Source: Piromyces finnis
Taxonomy: Eukaryota > Neocallimastigomycota > Neocallimastigomycetes > Neocallimastigales > Neocallimastigaceae
DNA: 64,000 nucleotides
Assembly: GCA_002104945.1 (NCBI GenBank)
Contig: MCFH01000009.1
Span: 450,501 to 514,500 of the forward strand
Direction: 5' to 3'
The notes beneath the pieces were generated by a model. The model was not told the DNA's origin. It searched no databases and worked only from the letters and a program-made list of their open reading frames with translations. The translations under genes were made by a program, and so were the position numbers. Positions 1 through 14,256 of the stretch are shown here, piece by piece. The first letter of the stretch is position 1. Every line of letters starts with the position of its first letter.

Positions 1-1628
1 CATTTTCCTTTTTAGATAAAAGTGTTGAAAAGTCATAGGCATTAGTATTAGAAATAGGCAAATCATTTTGAATACCTTCTACTTCTTTAGATATTTCACT
101 AATTTTTAGTCGTAATATTATACTCATGATCATAATAAATCCTATTACTAAACATGTTAATACTAAAGTTATTTTTAAATATTTATACTCTTTCATTGTA
201 TTAATTTTCGGAATGTATTTTGGAAATATGATATCACTTTGAACTTTTTCATCATCTGCAAAATCATAATCCAAGTAACTATTTTCTTTTCTTAAATAAT
301 TTTTAGGAGTATTAGAATATTTTCTGAAGGAATTTTGTTTTCTGTCTTTCATATTGATAGTACTGTTTCTTTTTAAAAATAAATTTGGAGAATTATTTGG
401 TGACATGTTTATTGGTGTTGAATTAGCTCTTCTGTATTTTCTTGTACTAACTTTTTCCTTCTCATTATATATAGCATCTGGAAATCTTGCGTTTCCCTTT
501 TTTGTAGCCTCTTTTTTATCTTCAAAATCAAAAATATCATTTTTTGATGAATTGGATGATTTTAAAACTTTTGTTTCAGGTCTTTTATTGCGTATTTCAT
601 TACTATTCAAATGCTTTCTTATTAATAAACTCGCTCTATGATTTTTCTTTGAATTATAAGAAAAAAAAAAAGGAAAATAAAAAAGAGAAAGAATTATTAA
701 TTATTAAAATGATATAAAAAATATGAAATATATATAAAAAAGAATATATATATTTTTATTATTTTTAAACACTTTTTTTTTTTTTCTTAATTATTATTAT
801 TATTATTATTAAACTATGTAATTGTTATTGTGACAATTTTATTCTTTATACAATTAAATATTTTAATTACTTTATAATCATTCCATATTTCAATTAATTG
901 TGCATAGACGGAATCACGATTAATAAATGAGAGCATGAAATAACTTTCACCAGTTTTTGTATCTATTTGTATTGCATTTGGTACTACTAAAGCTGCATTC
1001 TTTTTTGTAACACTTTTAACTTTTGAAAGGGGTATGACAACCTTGAAATATGTATATAGATAAATAAAAATTTTAAAATTTTATTTATTCATATTAATGT
1101 AAAAGTAAATTTTAAAATTGAAATTTAACATTTCAAAATTATTATTTGAAATTTTATAAAAAGGTTTAAAATATATTTACCTTGTGAATAAACCCAACTA
1201 CATTACTATAGTAGCAAAAATAATTTTTGGAAACATATAGAAAACCTTGTAGTAATAATATATCTCTTTGAAGAGCACATGAATATCCTTTTTTAATAAA
1301 TTAAAATTATATAATAAAATTATTAAAAAAAAAAAGGTTATTATGGGCCTTTCAATCTATAATTACTAAAATTTTTTTTTTTTTCGCTCTTTTCTTTCCA
1401 AGCTATTTTTTTTAAACCTTTTCGATTTTTCATTGTTATAATAATTTATTTTTAAAGGCAATAATTAAAATGATATTAATAATGAATTTTAAACTAACTT
1501 TCAATTAATACTTCATTATTTGGAATTCCACTTTTGCGAAAAGCTTTTGGAAAACTTTTATTTTGATTTGGTGTATCAGAATCAATTGAAGATGAGCTTA
1601 CATTATTATTGTTATGTATTTCTGACAT
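1..1628 (-). CDS. GRAM-domain membrane protein (GRAMD2/3-like), C-terminus cut by window edge
   Basis: Exons on the minus strand: 1628-1499, 1287-1181, 1041-871 and 646 to beyond base 1; phases agree (130, 107 and 171 nt, then open). The joined protein carries a GRAM domain at about residues 28-136, with the hallmark stretch LIERYSCALQRDILLQG, then FLYVSKNYFCYYSN and VVIPLSKVKSV. A polar, Ser/Asn/Lys-rich linker follows. A single strongly hydrophobic segment at about residues 294-316 (TLVLTCLVIGFIMIMSIIL) is a likely transmembrane anchor. GRAM domains bind phosphoinositides or phosphatidylserine, and anchored members work at ER contact sites. No VASt/StART-like sterol-transfer domain is seen before the window ends, so this resembles GRAMD2/3 more than fungal Lam/Ysp proteins, but the rest of the gene is missing. 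All three introns end in AAG rather than YAG. Confidence 0.8.
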
Positions 1629-3123
<1,495 letters not shown>

Positions 3124-4743
3124 TTATTCTGATTTTTTGGCCTTGGCCTTGAGTTGTTGTTGAGCTTTTGATGAGAAAAGAGAGTATAATAAAATACCAA
3201 CAACAACAACAACACAAGAAGCAACCTTTGGTCTAGTGAAACATTGACTAGCATCATCACGACAGTAGAGAGCAGAACTAAGGAAGAATACAGAAACAGC
3301 ACGAATGGAGTTAATAACACCTATTTATCACATAATATAAAATATTTAAAATAAAAATATTAATATTTTAAAATAAATTTGATTTCTTGTTCATCCATTT
3401 ATTTTTCATAGGATTTTAAAATTTACCAGTAGTGACTGCACCACTCTTTCCTAATAAAACAAAGTAGGTGTAGGAGTGAAGGAAGTGAGATAAAACTAAA
3501 GAGGTCTATTGATTTTATTAATAAATAATTAAAAAGTTAAATATATATATTATATCTATTTTTTCTATTATATTAATACTTACGTAAGCTAAAATAATGT
3601 TGACAGCTGGTGAGTTCTTATATAATGGTGCATTGGCCATGGAAGTTTTCATATCTAATTGTGGGAAAACAAAGAATAAAATGTAAATGAAGGTAATTGC
3701 AGCTGAGCAAGTACCAACCCAGACACTGTGTTGAGTTGGAGTTGGACCTTCTTCATCCTTAAGAATTCTTTCGTTTAAGACATAAATAATGGCGTCTATT
3801 ATTATTGGAAATAAAATAATTATAAATATTTGTTTTAACCATAATGCATATTGTTTATATAAAACTTACAGCAAATGGTTCCGAAAACAGTAATGGAAAT
3901 ACCAATAGTACCCATAACACCAGTAGCATTACTACTACGACCAATAGCACTTAAGGATAAACCAGAGGTAATGATCTATTTTATTTAGTTTATTAAATAT
4001 ATTAATACAAGAAAATAATTATTTTTATATATTAATACTGATAATTTATGCTGAAAAAAAAGAATTTTTATATTTTTCTTTTTACCAATAAAGAGAGCCA
4101 TTGTTGTGGTGTAAATTGCTTCTTTAAGAAGAAACGAGAGAAGAGAGCAGTGAAAACTACAACAGCAGAGTGAATTACTTGGTAAATACCAGAACCAATT
4201 AAGAACATACCGAATGTAGAAATAACGTTAGCGAAGATATCAATTAAGGAAATCTGTATAGAATTAATAATATATTGATTAAAATAATGAGTATTAATAA
4301 GTATTCCTATTTAAAATTCTATAAAATAAGCTTTATAATTAAAAATTTATTATGTTTTATTTTTGTGATAATTTAATGTAATACAAAAAAAATTTTAATA
4401 AAAAAAATTGGTATTTATTCGGAGTATTGTGACTTACAATAACGATATTTTTTTTAATATGAGTTGGCTTAGAAAAAAATGAGACTTTAGCTTTTTTACT
4501 GTCATCCTTTACTGGAATGAAAACAGAAAGTGTCATAGCAAAGTATTGAGCTAAAACAGTTAAGTAGGTTTTCTTTTCTTTTTATTTTGTAAAATTAAAT
4601 ATTTGATAATGATGGAATTTATATTTTAGTAATGTTTATTATATATATTAAACATTTTTGTTATTTAAACAACTATATCTATATACTATATACTATATAC
4701 CTGCAGCACCAGCATAGAATAAGTATTGCTTTTTTTTTTTTTT

Positions 4744-4776
<33 letters not shown>

Positions 4777-4923
4777 TTTGAATAAATTAATATTTCTTGA
4801 TTAAAATATTAATAAATTATCCTGTAAATTAATTTAAAATTATTTTGTAAATACCGTTATCATGGTTGATAAACAACCAGTTGCTAAATAAATAAATTGA
4901 TAAACTAATGTTTTGAATTCCAT
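3124..4923 (-). CDS. SLC35-like nucleotide-sugar/DMT-family transporter
   Basis: Eight exons on the minus strand: 4923-4855, 4728-4701, 4550-4438, 4253-4086, 3975-3870, 3795-3584, 3505-3427 and 3320-3124. They sum to 972 nt, giving 323 residues. The product is almost entirely hydrophobic helices, as in the drug/metabolite transporter superfamily. Stretches such as FTALFSRFFLKKQFTPQQW followed by GLSLSAIG match the loop before helix 5 of SLC35A nucleotide-sugar transporters. The tail after the last helix is short and Lys/Gln-rich (KAQQQLKAKAKKSE). The likely role is to move nucleotide sugars or a related substrate across the Golgi or ER membrane, but the substrate cannot be read from sequence. 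Exon 2 is only 28 nt. The gene is divergent from the RRN6-like gene. Confidence 0.75.
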
Positions 4924-6409
4924 GTTTGCTATTTTGTCCTTTTATTGTTGATTAATATTGAATGATATTAAAATTATTATATTTTTTTATTTAAATAATT
5001 TGATATATTTTTTAAGAAAAAGTAAAATAGAATAAATATTATTAATTTTTCATTTAATTTTTTAATGTATAATTTTTTGCAAATCTATTTTTAAAATGTA
5101 TTTAAATATTTTACCTGTCTTTATCTTGATTTTAAAATTATTTAATTTACCGTTTTTATACTTTATAATTTTATAAAGTGTAATAACGAAATTATATTAA
5201 ATAAATATTTATTATTTGATTTATTATTTTATTTGTTTTCTCTTTGCAATAAATGGAAAGAAAAAACACAATATTTTATTTAAAAGTAGATAATATATTT
5301 TAGATAATTCTATCTATATTTTCTAATTAGTTTAATTTTTTTAATGTTATTAAATTTTATTTTAATATAAAGAGAAAAAAAAAAGTTGAATATTATTCCT
5401 TCTTTTTATATTCATCCTCTCCTTATTTAAGTTTTTTTTAAAAAGAAATTTGATTTTATTAAATAATAAATTTAAAATTTATATTATATTATATTATAAT
5501 ATATCATTTTATATATTAAAGTAATAAATTCAAGTTTTAAATCGTCTGAATTAAAACTTACTATAAAAGTAAATACTTTAATTTCATTGTAGTACAATAT
5601 TTTTTTAATTAAAATTATTGACCTTTTTATTTTATATAATAGGAAAATAAAAATGATTTAATAAATGCTACTTAGAATGTGGCGCATTAGATTTACAATA
5701 ATAAACTTATAAATATGTGGCGGCCAATAATATAATTCCATGGTTCAATTAACAATATATGTTCACATGATCATTGTGGTATTCTCATGATTACTATAAA
5801 TCTATATAACTGTAGAATTGAAATATTAAACTCATATACGTAAATAAAATAATGTAATGTACAATTTTTAAGGATTTTATTATTTTATTACATTATCTTT
5901 TTTTAAAAAAAATAACTCATTTTAAAAATATAAAAATTGTTTTGAAAAAAAAAAAAGAAAATATTTTTTTAAAATATATTTTAAATATAAACCAATCAAA
6001 TATAAAATATATATAATACATATTATAAATTAAATGCCTAATTATTTTTTTTTATCAAAAGTTTATGGTTATATAAATGAATTGAATAGAAAGAAAAACA
6101 TATTAGAATTAAATTAAAAAAAATACAAAACCAAATTATCCATTCAACCTATTCTTTATTATTACATATATATATTACATATAAATATAAATATATATAA
6201 CATAATAAAGTTTTTAATACAATATTTAATTTGAAATAAATATTTATATAGAAATGTTAAAGTGTATATACACTTTATAAAAAAATTTTTATTTAAAGTG
6301 TTGTTAATGAACTGAAATTTCATTCATAATATAGTATTTTTCAAGACGGAGTAATATTAAAAATAAATCATATTTTAATAATTTTTGGTATATAGAAAAA
6401 GTAAATTTC
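4924..6409. other. Divergent intergenic region
   Basis: Shared upstream region of the SLC35-like gene (leftward) and the RRN6-like gene (rightward). It is AT-rich with homopolymers. A short less AT-rich patch around 5680-5720 contains GTGGCG twice, but I see no gene, tRNA or recognised promoter element. Confidence 0.5.
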
Positions 6410-9400
6410 ATGCCAAATTCATTATTTCCTGACAATACATTTCCGGATTCAACGGAATTTCCTTTTTCTATCGATTTTGGAAAATATGGAAATGTTATAT
6501 ATGATAATACTGTAAAAGAACATTATAATCATTTCTCATTAAATATAGACCATAAATTAGACAAAGGTAAATTTAAATTATAATTTTTAAAATTTCATTT
6601 AATTTCACTTTTTTTTTTTTTTTTTTTTTACTTAATATCTATTCATACGTATAAAATATTACTTATTATTGTCATTTTTTTTTTTTTTTTTATATTTTTC
6701 CTTTTATTTTTATTAATTCATTTATTATCATTATATGGTATATATATAAAATTTTAGAAATAAAATATAAAAGTAAAATAGAAAATATTCGACCTCCAGA
6801 AAAAATATATAAACCATGTATAAAACGTATATCAAAAAATGTTTCCGAAAATAAGACTTTACAGGTATATTTTTATTATTATAACGTTAAAAAATATATA
6901 TATACGATAAAGTAGAGTGTTTATTTATTTATCTGATAATATTTATACATATTAGAAAAATTATTTTATAAACAATTATGGAAATGAATATGTACCAGAC
7001 AAATTGATTGAAACAGATACTCAAAATAATGTGTTTGATTTATATCAAGGAAATGTATTCCAACATTTTTCATTAACAAAGAATCAGGATTACATCATTT
7101 TTCCTTCAAATGAAATTACATCAGATTTATGTAAATTTTAAATAATTAATATTTTACATTTCAATTTATTTACGTTTTTATACTAATTTTTAAATTATAT
7201 TAAACAAATATATATTTAAAATAATTCTTTTACATTCTTAATAAAACTCAAAAATATATTTCTATATATAATATTTATATTTGTATTACTATTTTAATAC
7301 AGCTATTATACCAATATCAAGAAAATATAAAAATTCATTAAATACATCCCTAAATTTAAATAAAACCACACTTGTCCCATTATTAACACCAATAAAACAA
7401 ATAACTAAACCACATATTATAAATACGGATGAATTTTTATTATCAGTGAGACAACAATCAAAAATCAAAATTTTAAAGTTTTGTCCTAACAATACTCAAA
7501 TAGATGATGACATTAATGAAGAAATATCAGAAAATAATAAAAATTCCAATAAACCGGATTTTAAATACCAAAATATTAAGGAATTAGAATTAGATAATTA
7601 CAAGTATTTTTGTCATATAACCCAAAATTCCTATATACCCGATGAGTTTTTAACTTTAGATAATAATAATTCAGTAAATTTATATAATTTAGAATTAGAT
7701 GAGTGAGTAAAATAAATATAATGAATAAATCAATTCACTTACATAAACTTATACAATAATATTAAAATATTATAAAATATATTATATATTTCTTTGAATT
7801 TTAAAAATCCTAAAGATTAAATACTATATATTCAGGAGATAAATATAGAAAATTTTTATTTAACCGATGTGACTATCTAAACCATCCAAAATTAGCATCC
7901 TACATAAATTCTTCAAAACTAAAACTTTTAGATTTAAGAGTAAAAAAAATTTTTTTCATATATTTATCGCAATCTTATTTTATTAAAACACAATCTTAAT
8001 AATCAATTTAATAAATTTATATATTAATATTATAAATAATGATTTTTTATAAAAATAATAGAAAAAGACAAAAGCAAATACAATATATTCATTAATTAAT
8101 GATCAATTTACAGCTTATTCACCACATCCAACCATTTTAAATCAAATTGTAGCTTCAACAAGTAATCATTTAATGTTATTTGATATTAGATATTCAAAAA
8201 AAGCTATGTTAAGATGGAATCATCATCAAAATCAATATTATCCAACTGAAATTAGTATAATACCATTTAGTCAAAAATATACAGATTTTTCATCAGGTAA
8301 ACTGAAAAAAAAAAAAATTCTTTATAGGTATTAAAAAGTATATTTTTTTACTTTTGAATGCTAATTTTTTTATGTATCTTATATATAATATTAATTGTTA
8401 TCTATAAAAGATATTATTATGACATGGAATCAATACAACATTATATCAGCCTATTGTTATGACCCAATAAATATAAAACAAAGTAATACTGATACTACAG
8501 TTATGCCACCATCATTATCAAACTTTGGAACACGTATTGAAAGTTATCCAATAGAACATAAACCAACTAAAATACTGGAAATTAATGAAAATATTTCTTT
8601 ATCTAGTAATTCAAATGTTTTTTATCCGCAAAAATCATATCTAAAAGGGTTGGATTATTCCATATTTATGTTTGATACCAAAGAAGATATTTTAAAAAAG
8701 GAAACCACTTATAATAATCAAGTTGGTATCAAGGTTTTCCAATATTGTGATAATGAAGAAATTTATTATACTACTGTTAAATTTTCACAATCTTCGAAAA
8801 AAAGGATATACAATAGTGGTGTTAATGATAAATTTGCTTCAAAAATTGAAGAGTTAATACATCATCCAATTACCTTGTCATTACCTGAAATAAATTCAAA
8901 CTCAAAAAAATATAATAAATTAAAGAATAAACTAAGAAAAAAATTAATTAAATTATTGGATGGAATGGAAGTCGGTCAAAATATTAAAACTAGAGCATTA
9001 CGTAGATTTGAAAAATTAAGTGACATTTCCTTCTTTGACATCAAAAAATTAAATCATAAAAAGTTAAAAAAACATGGAAAATTGGTAATTGAAACAAAAA
9101 AAATAAAGGATAAATCAAATAGAGACGTTAATCAGAAATATAGTATTATTAGTCATTCACGTTATAATATTCATCCTCTCAATAAATATTTAAATGAGAT
9201 GAAAGCTTTCAATATAATAAATTTGTCAAATGTTTATCGCTACATGGTTTATGAAACGCGTATGTCATTAAAAAGTGAAGCTATTCATGGTCATATTCAT
9301 ATGACGAAGAAAAAAATTATGAATTTTATGGAAGATTCTACCTCACTGGTAGAATGCAATCAAAAAATTAAATCTTTATATGAAATTCATAAAAGATTAT

Positions 9401-11610
9401 CTGACATTCCAATTGAATATAATAATGAAAGATTACCATTTTTCCTTCCATCTCATCATCTTTCTATTAATCTTGATTGGACAAATGATCATTTTAAACA
9501 ATCTTTCTTGAGCTACATAAAGAAAATATTTCCAAATACCCAGATTACTTCAAATTTATTATATATTTCACCCAGACCGGATTCCATTATTGATATATCT
9601 AACTTTGCATCATTATTTGAAAATCTAGATTCTATTCTACCATCACCTCTTCAAAATAAAAGCAAAAAGACCATAATAAATAATAAACAAATGATGGCAC
9701 ACTCTTTAGTTTTAGCAAAGGTAGCCTACGATATATGGTCATCTTCTCAAGTGTGTAATATTTCCTTTAAACCAAACAGGAATAATAAAAGAAACATCAA
9801 TTCGACCTATGAAGCTTTCATCCTAGAAAATAAGAAACAACCTATAAATGTCAATAAGCAAGATACCCATGATTTGAATCCTTCAAAAGGAAAGGATTCT
9901 AATCAAAATTCAGATAATGATGCTTTAGATGGTAAGGATAATAACGGTACCATTTATAATAATAATACAACCAATAATATGCCTACTGCAAACTACCCTA
10001 CTTCAATAAATGAAAATTCAGAAGAAAATAATACCTCTAAAAAAATTTCGGATGAAAATTCACTTTGGTTAAATAAATATCTTGAACAATTTAAACAATT
10101 AAAATCGGTAGATCAATCCGTTTTTTTACCAGTAAATTCCTTAGAAGACATTGAATATGAAAAGAATACTGAATATCATGAGGACAGCGAAAATGAATTT
10201 CAAAAATTATTACATCAAGTCATGGACGATAATAATGAACAAGAAAACAATAAAACAGAAAAAGGAAATGATAAGGATCATTCAGAAGAAAAAGAAGAAT
10301 ATGTTGATAGTATGGTAGCGTTAACAAAACCAAGATTTATTTCATCATCTATTTCTACCTATTTAATTCCAGCCCCAGGTTCAGCGGCATTACTTTACGA
10401 TCATTGGGGTAAATCATCAGAGGAAATTTATAAAGAATATAAAAATCTTTCTATAAATAATGTAGAGGATCGTGAAAAGCAGGATGACTTGGAATATAAC
10501 GAGGAATGGACGGAGGAGGAAGAAAATGAGGAAGAAAAGTATTATATTAGTGATAGTGGAGATGATGAAGAAGTAAAATTTTACAAGCATCCATCAAACT
10601 GGAATTACTACACAAAAATAAAAAAGATGCTAGAAAAAATGGAATTGGAAGAAAAGGAGAAAGAAATAGAAAAGATAGAAAACAAGAATAGCAGTAGCAT
10701 GAATGACGTTTTGTCATCATTCCCAGATGAGCTAGAATCATCCATGTATTCCACTATTTTGGATAGAAAAGAAGTGAATTCTGATGCTCGACTTCTTTCT
10801 TCTAGTAGTTTCTTTGATACTCAAGAAAACATTCATCTACTTTCATCTCCTCAAAATTCTTTATTAAATGGACTACCGGCTGTTCCAGAAACGGAAGAAA
10901 ATGAGTATGATTCTTTAGATGATGAGATAAAAAACATTAATATTGATGATGTTCTTAAGAATGTAATGAGTTATTCTCAACGCGAAGAAGAAAAAACGTT
11001 TAAATCACAAAATATCAATAAAAATATAGAAAAGGAAGAAGAACAAAAAGAAGAAGAAGAAATAGATAATTTATTACAACAGGATCGATCATTTATGTCC
11101 CAACTTTTTGAAGAAACTATCCAAGAAAAAGATGAATTCAGTAAAAAGGATAATTCAAAGGAAAAAACACCAATAAAGAATTCCGCAGCAACCTCATCAC
11201 CATCACAGCTATCCATAAGTAATAGTAGTAAGAATCATTCTTTAGAAAAATACCCAAGTTCTATACCATTCTTTAGTTCATCCCAAGATTCTCGTCAAGA
11301 TTCCTTTTCCCAACCCATATTTAATAGTCAACCTATTCTACCTACAAATATGGAAAGAATGAAAGAAGCTTCATCACCTTCTTCTTCTCCTACTCCCACC
11401 ATCTTAAGTCAATCAAAATTAAAAGGAATTCAACAGAATCGTATTTACTCTAATTCACAACCTTCCATGTTACGTCCTGGCATGAATCGTACCTTGAAAC
11501 AAACTACATTATCATCAACCCTAACAAATAAAGGAAAATTATTAACTATTAAACATGAATTACCAAAGGTATCGAAGCAAAAGAAAAAGAGAAGAAAGTA
11601 CGGTTTCTAA
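6410..11610 (+). CDS. RNA polymerase I core-factor subunit, RRN6/TAF1C-like
   Basis: Seven exons: 6410-6566, 6758-6864, 6956-7130, 7303-7702, 7816-7939, 8062-8296 and 8411-11610. They sum to 4398 nt, giving 1465 residues. The family call rests on the region near residues 350-376 (IVASTSNHLMLFDIRYSKK then AMLRWNHH), which matches the beta-propeller repeat signature of Rrn6/TAF1C, and on the basic C-terminal end KQKKKRRKYGF, typical of Rrn6. These proteins belong to the yeast core factor or human SL1 complex that recruits Pol I to the rDNA promoter in the nucleolus. From about residue 870 onward the protein is mostly disordered, Ser/Asn-rich, and contains acidic blocks (about residues 1095-1110). 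At 1465 residues it is clearly longer than yeast Rrn6 (about 900). The intron before exon 5 uses an AAAG end; the nearby CAG at 7833-7835 would break the frame. Confidence 0.7.
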
Positions 11611-11904
11611 ATCAAAATCTCATTTTTTATATCCACAAACAAATATATGCCTATGCATACAAATACGATAAATATTAAAAATTATTATAAGATGATCAAA
11701 AGATAATTAATAATATAAATTCTAATCATATAAAAAAAAAAAAAAAGAGTTAAATTGATTATAGTATATTAATAATTATTTTATTTTCATACCATGTTTT
11801 TTTTTTTTTTTTTTTATTTATTATTATTATTTTATTTTATTTTATTTATTCTTTTCTTATTTCTTTTTTTATAAACTACTAAATAAATTGTTTAGTACTT
11901 TATC

Positions 11905-11941
<37 letters not shown>

Positions 11942-12342
11942 TTTATTCATTTTTCAATTTACAAAAATATAAAATTTTACTAATAATAATAGTTAAAACC
12001 TTCCAAATTATATTTATTAATAAAATAATAATAAAATACAAAAAATGATTTTAATTTCACTATAGATTTTTCATATCAAACATTTGACATGTAGTTTTTA
12101 ATATTGAGTTTTTCCTCTTTTTTTTTTTTTAAAAAAAAAAAAAAAAAGATAGATAAATTATAAAATAGAAAAGATAAAATAGAATTAAAATTTTATAGTT
12201 TATTTTTGATTTAGTTTTATTGTAAAATTAAAAAAGAAAAAGTAAACCTCTTAGAAAATAAAAAAAAAAAAAAAAAAAAACTTTTTTCTATTTCATTTTA
12301 AAAGTAAATAAAAAAAATAAATAAAAATAAATATATATAAAA

Positions 12343-12379
<37 letters not shown>

Positions 12380-12387
12380 GAATTAAG

Positions 12388-12418
<31 letters not shown>

Positions 12419-12763
12419 AAAGTAAATGAACAACTTATACTATGTTTATATTAAAATTTAGCATCTTTTTTAAAATATTTTTTTTTATTATTGTATTATT
12501 ATTATTATTATTTTAGCTTTATAAATTTCTGTTTTAAAGAATTTATTAAAAAGAAAAAAAGATTTTTTTTTCTTCTTTTTTTTTTTTTTTTATTTTTTTA
12601 TTTTCATTATATTTTATTGTTTAAATATAAAAAAATTATATTTTATTTATTTATTTTATTTTTATCATGATCATTGATCATTTTATAATATACCGATATA
12701 TTGACATTGATTTAATAAATTATAGTAATTTTTTGAGATAAATATTATTTATATAAAAAAAAA
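11611..12763. other. Convergent intergenic region
   Basis: Region between the 3' ends of the RRN6-like gene and the mitochondrial-carrier gene. It is dominated by poly-A, poly-T and (TAA)n tracts. I see no gene in it. Confidence 0.6.
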
Positions 12764-14256
12764 TTAATCGACTTCTGATTCGTTTTCTTCACCATACTTT
12801 TTGCATAAACTAAGAATATGTTCATATACCTAAAAAAAATTATATATATATATAAATATACAAATTTTTATTAACTTATCATCCTCATGCTATTTATATA
12901 AATAATATATATATATATATAAAACTTACAACAAAATTTAATGCATGAACAGGGAATGCTCGTATTAAGCAAGAAGATATACCTTGGTAGAATGCTTTTA
13001 TACCGCCAGTTTTATAAATTTGCTTTATACATTCTAATTGACTCTTATACATTTTATGTTTTGATTTGGCATCAATTTGAAGCTTGGATTTAATTAAATC
13101 AACTGGGAAAATGCAAATCCATGAAGCAATACCTGCAATACCACCAGAAAAGAAGTGAGCAAGATGTGATGATTCTTTATCATCCTTTGTTAATAATTTT
13201 TTAGTAATTTCATAGGCACAGAAATATGAACCAGTTCCTAAAGCATCTCTAAAACCTTGGAATAAAAATCCACGGTAAAGACCATGGATACCATTTGCTT
13301 TAAATATATTTATACCAGTTTGGATACTACTGGTTGAAAAATGTCTAGAATTTGGTATACTACTTTTAACAACATTCTTTGTAGTTTCATGAGTTACTGT
13401 TTTCATAGTTTGACTTGAAGTTTGTTTTACTGCTGCTGCTGCTGAGTTTTTTGCTGCTGCTTTTGAAGCTACTTTTGCAGCTTTTGCAGCAGCTTGTTTT
13501 GCGGTTTCTGCATTTATTGATGCTGTAATTGAACTTTGTCGTATAAGAAGTTGTTCTATTTGTCTTTGCATTTTGATAAGTTCTAATGGGCAACTTATAA
13601 TAGCTGATATATAACCGGATACTGCACCAGCTGCTGAAGAAGATACTGTAAGACCATATAGAGATTTTGGATCAAAATAACGGTCAATCATATTTTTAGA
13701 GCGATTATATATAGAGTAAGAAATAGATTTTACAATAGAAATAGTAATTAATGGTGGACCAACACCACGGTAAAAACCTCTTAAACCCTCGGATTTATAG
13801 GTTAATTTAATACAATTTCTCATTTTTCCATAGTTGTAAGTTTGCTACAATAAGTAAATTAAGCATTTGAAAATTAAATTTTGAGATATTAAAAATAGAA
13901 ATAAAAAATAATTAACATTATTGCATAAAACTTTATTGTTTTATTGCTTTATTTTAAAATTTTAGTATTAACATTACCATTCTAGTTTTTATGGAATCAA
14001 ACTATTTATTATTGTTATTATTATTATTATTATTGGGTATATTTTGTTTTATAATTGATTAAAAAAAATGGTTTAGTTATTTTTGTTAATTTTATTAATT
14101 ATTCAATATTATTTAAATGGAATAATTGATATTTACTGGATATCCAACTACTGTTCCAATAACCGATGCTGCTGCAGCCGATATACTGGTTTGATGATTG
14201 TTAATAACATTTTTTAAATATTTTTCGGTTCTTTCAGTATAAGCTTTTTTATCCAT
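12764..14256 (-). CDS. Mitochondrial carrier family (SLC25) protein with Ala/Lys-rich insert
   Basis: Four exons on the minus strand: 14256-14137, 14001-13978, 13844-12930 and 12829-12764. They sum to 1125 nt, giving 374 residues. Three carrier repeats are visible, each with its PX[DE]XX[KR] signature: YPFDSIKTRMQ at about 39-49, CPLELIKMQRQ at about 133-143, and FPVDLIKSKLQ in the third repeat. The motif RAFPVHALNFV near the end resembles the carnitine/basic-amino-acid carrier group, but the substrate is not certain. If the host is an anaerobic fungus the target membrane would be the hydrogenosome. The first signature is split so that FDSIKTRM is encoded by a 24-nt micro-exon. The matrix loop after the second signature holds an insertion of about 70 residues rich in Ala, Lys, Ser and Thr (about 146-215), which usual carriers of about 300 residues lack. 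Confidence 0.88.

Noticed and set aside
1288-1498. Possible extra exon in the first intron of the GRAM gene
   Set aside because: Direct joining of exon 1 to the exon at 1287 already gives an intact GRAM start in phase; the intervening sequence reads as Lys-rich filler.
10547-11216. Minus-strand open frames of 64 and 79 codons
   Set aside because: They are antisense shadows of the acidic tail of the RRN6-like gene and rich in Ser/Phe/Leu from GAA/TCA codons.
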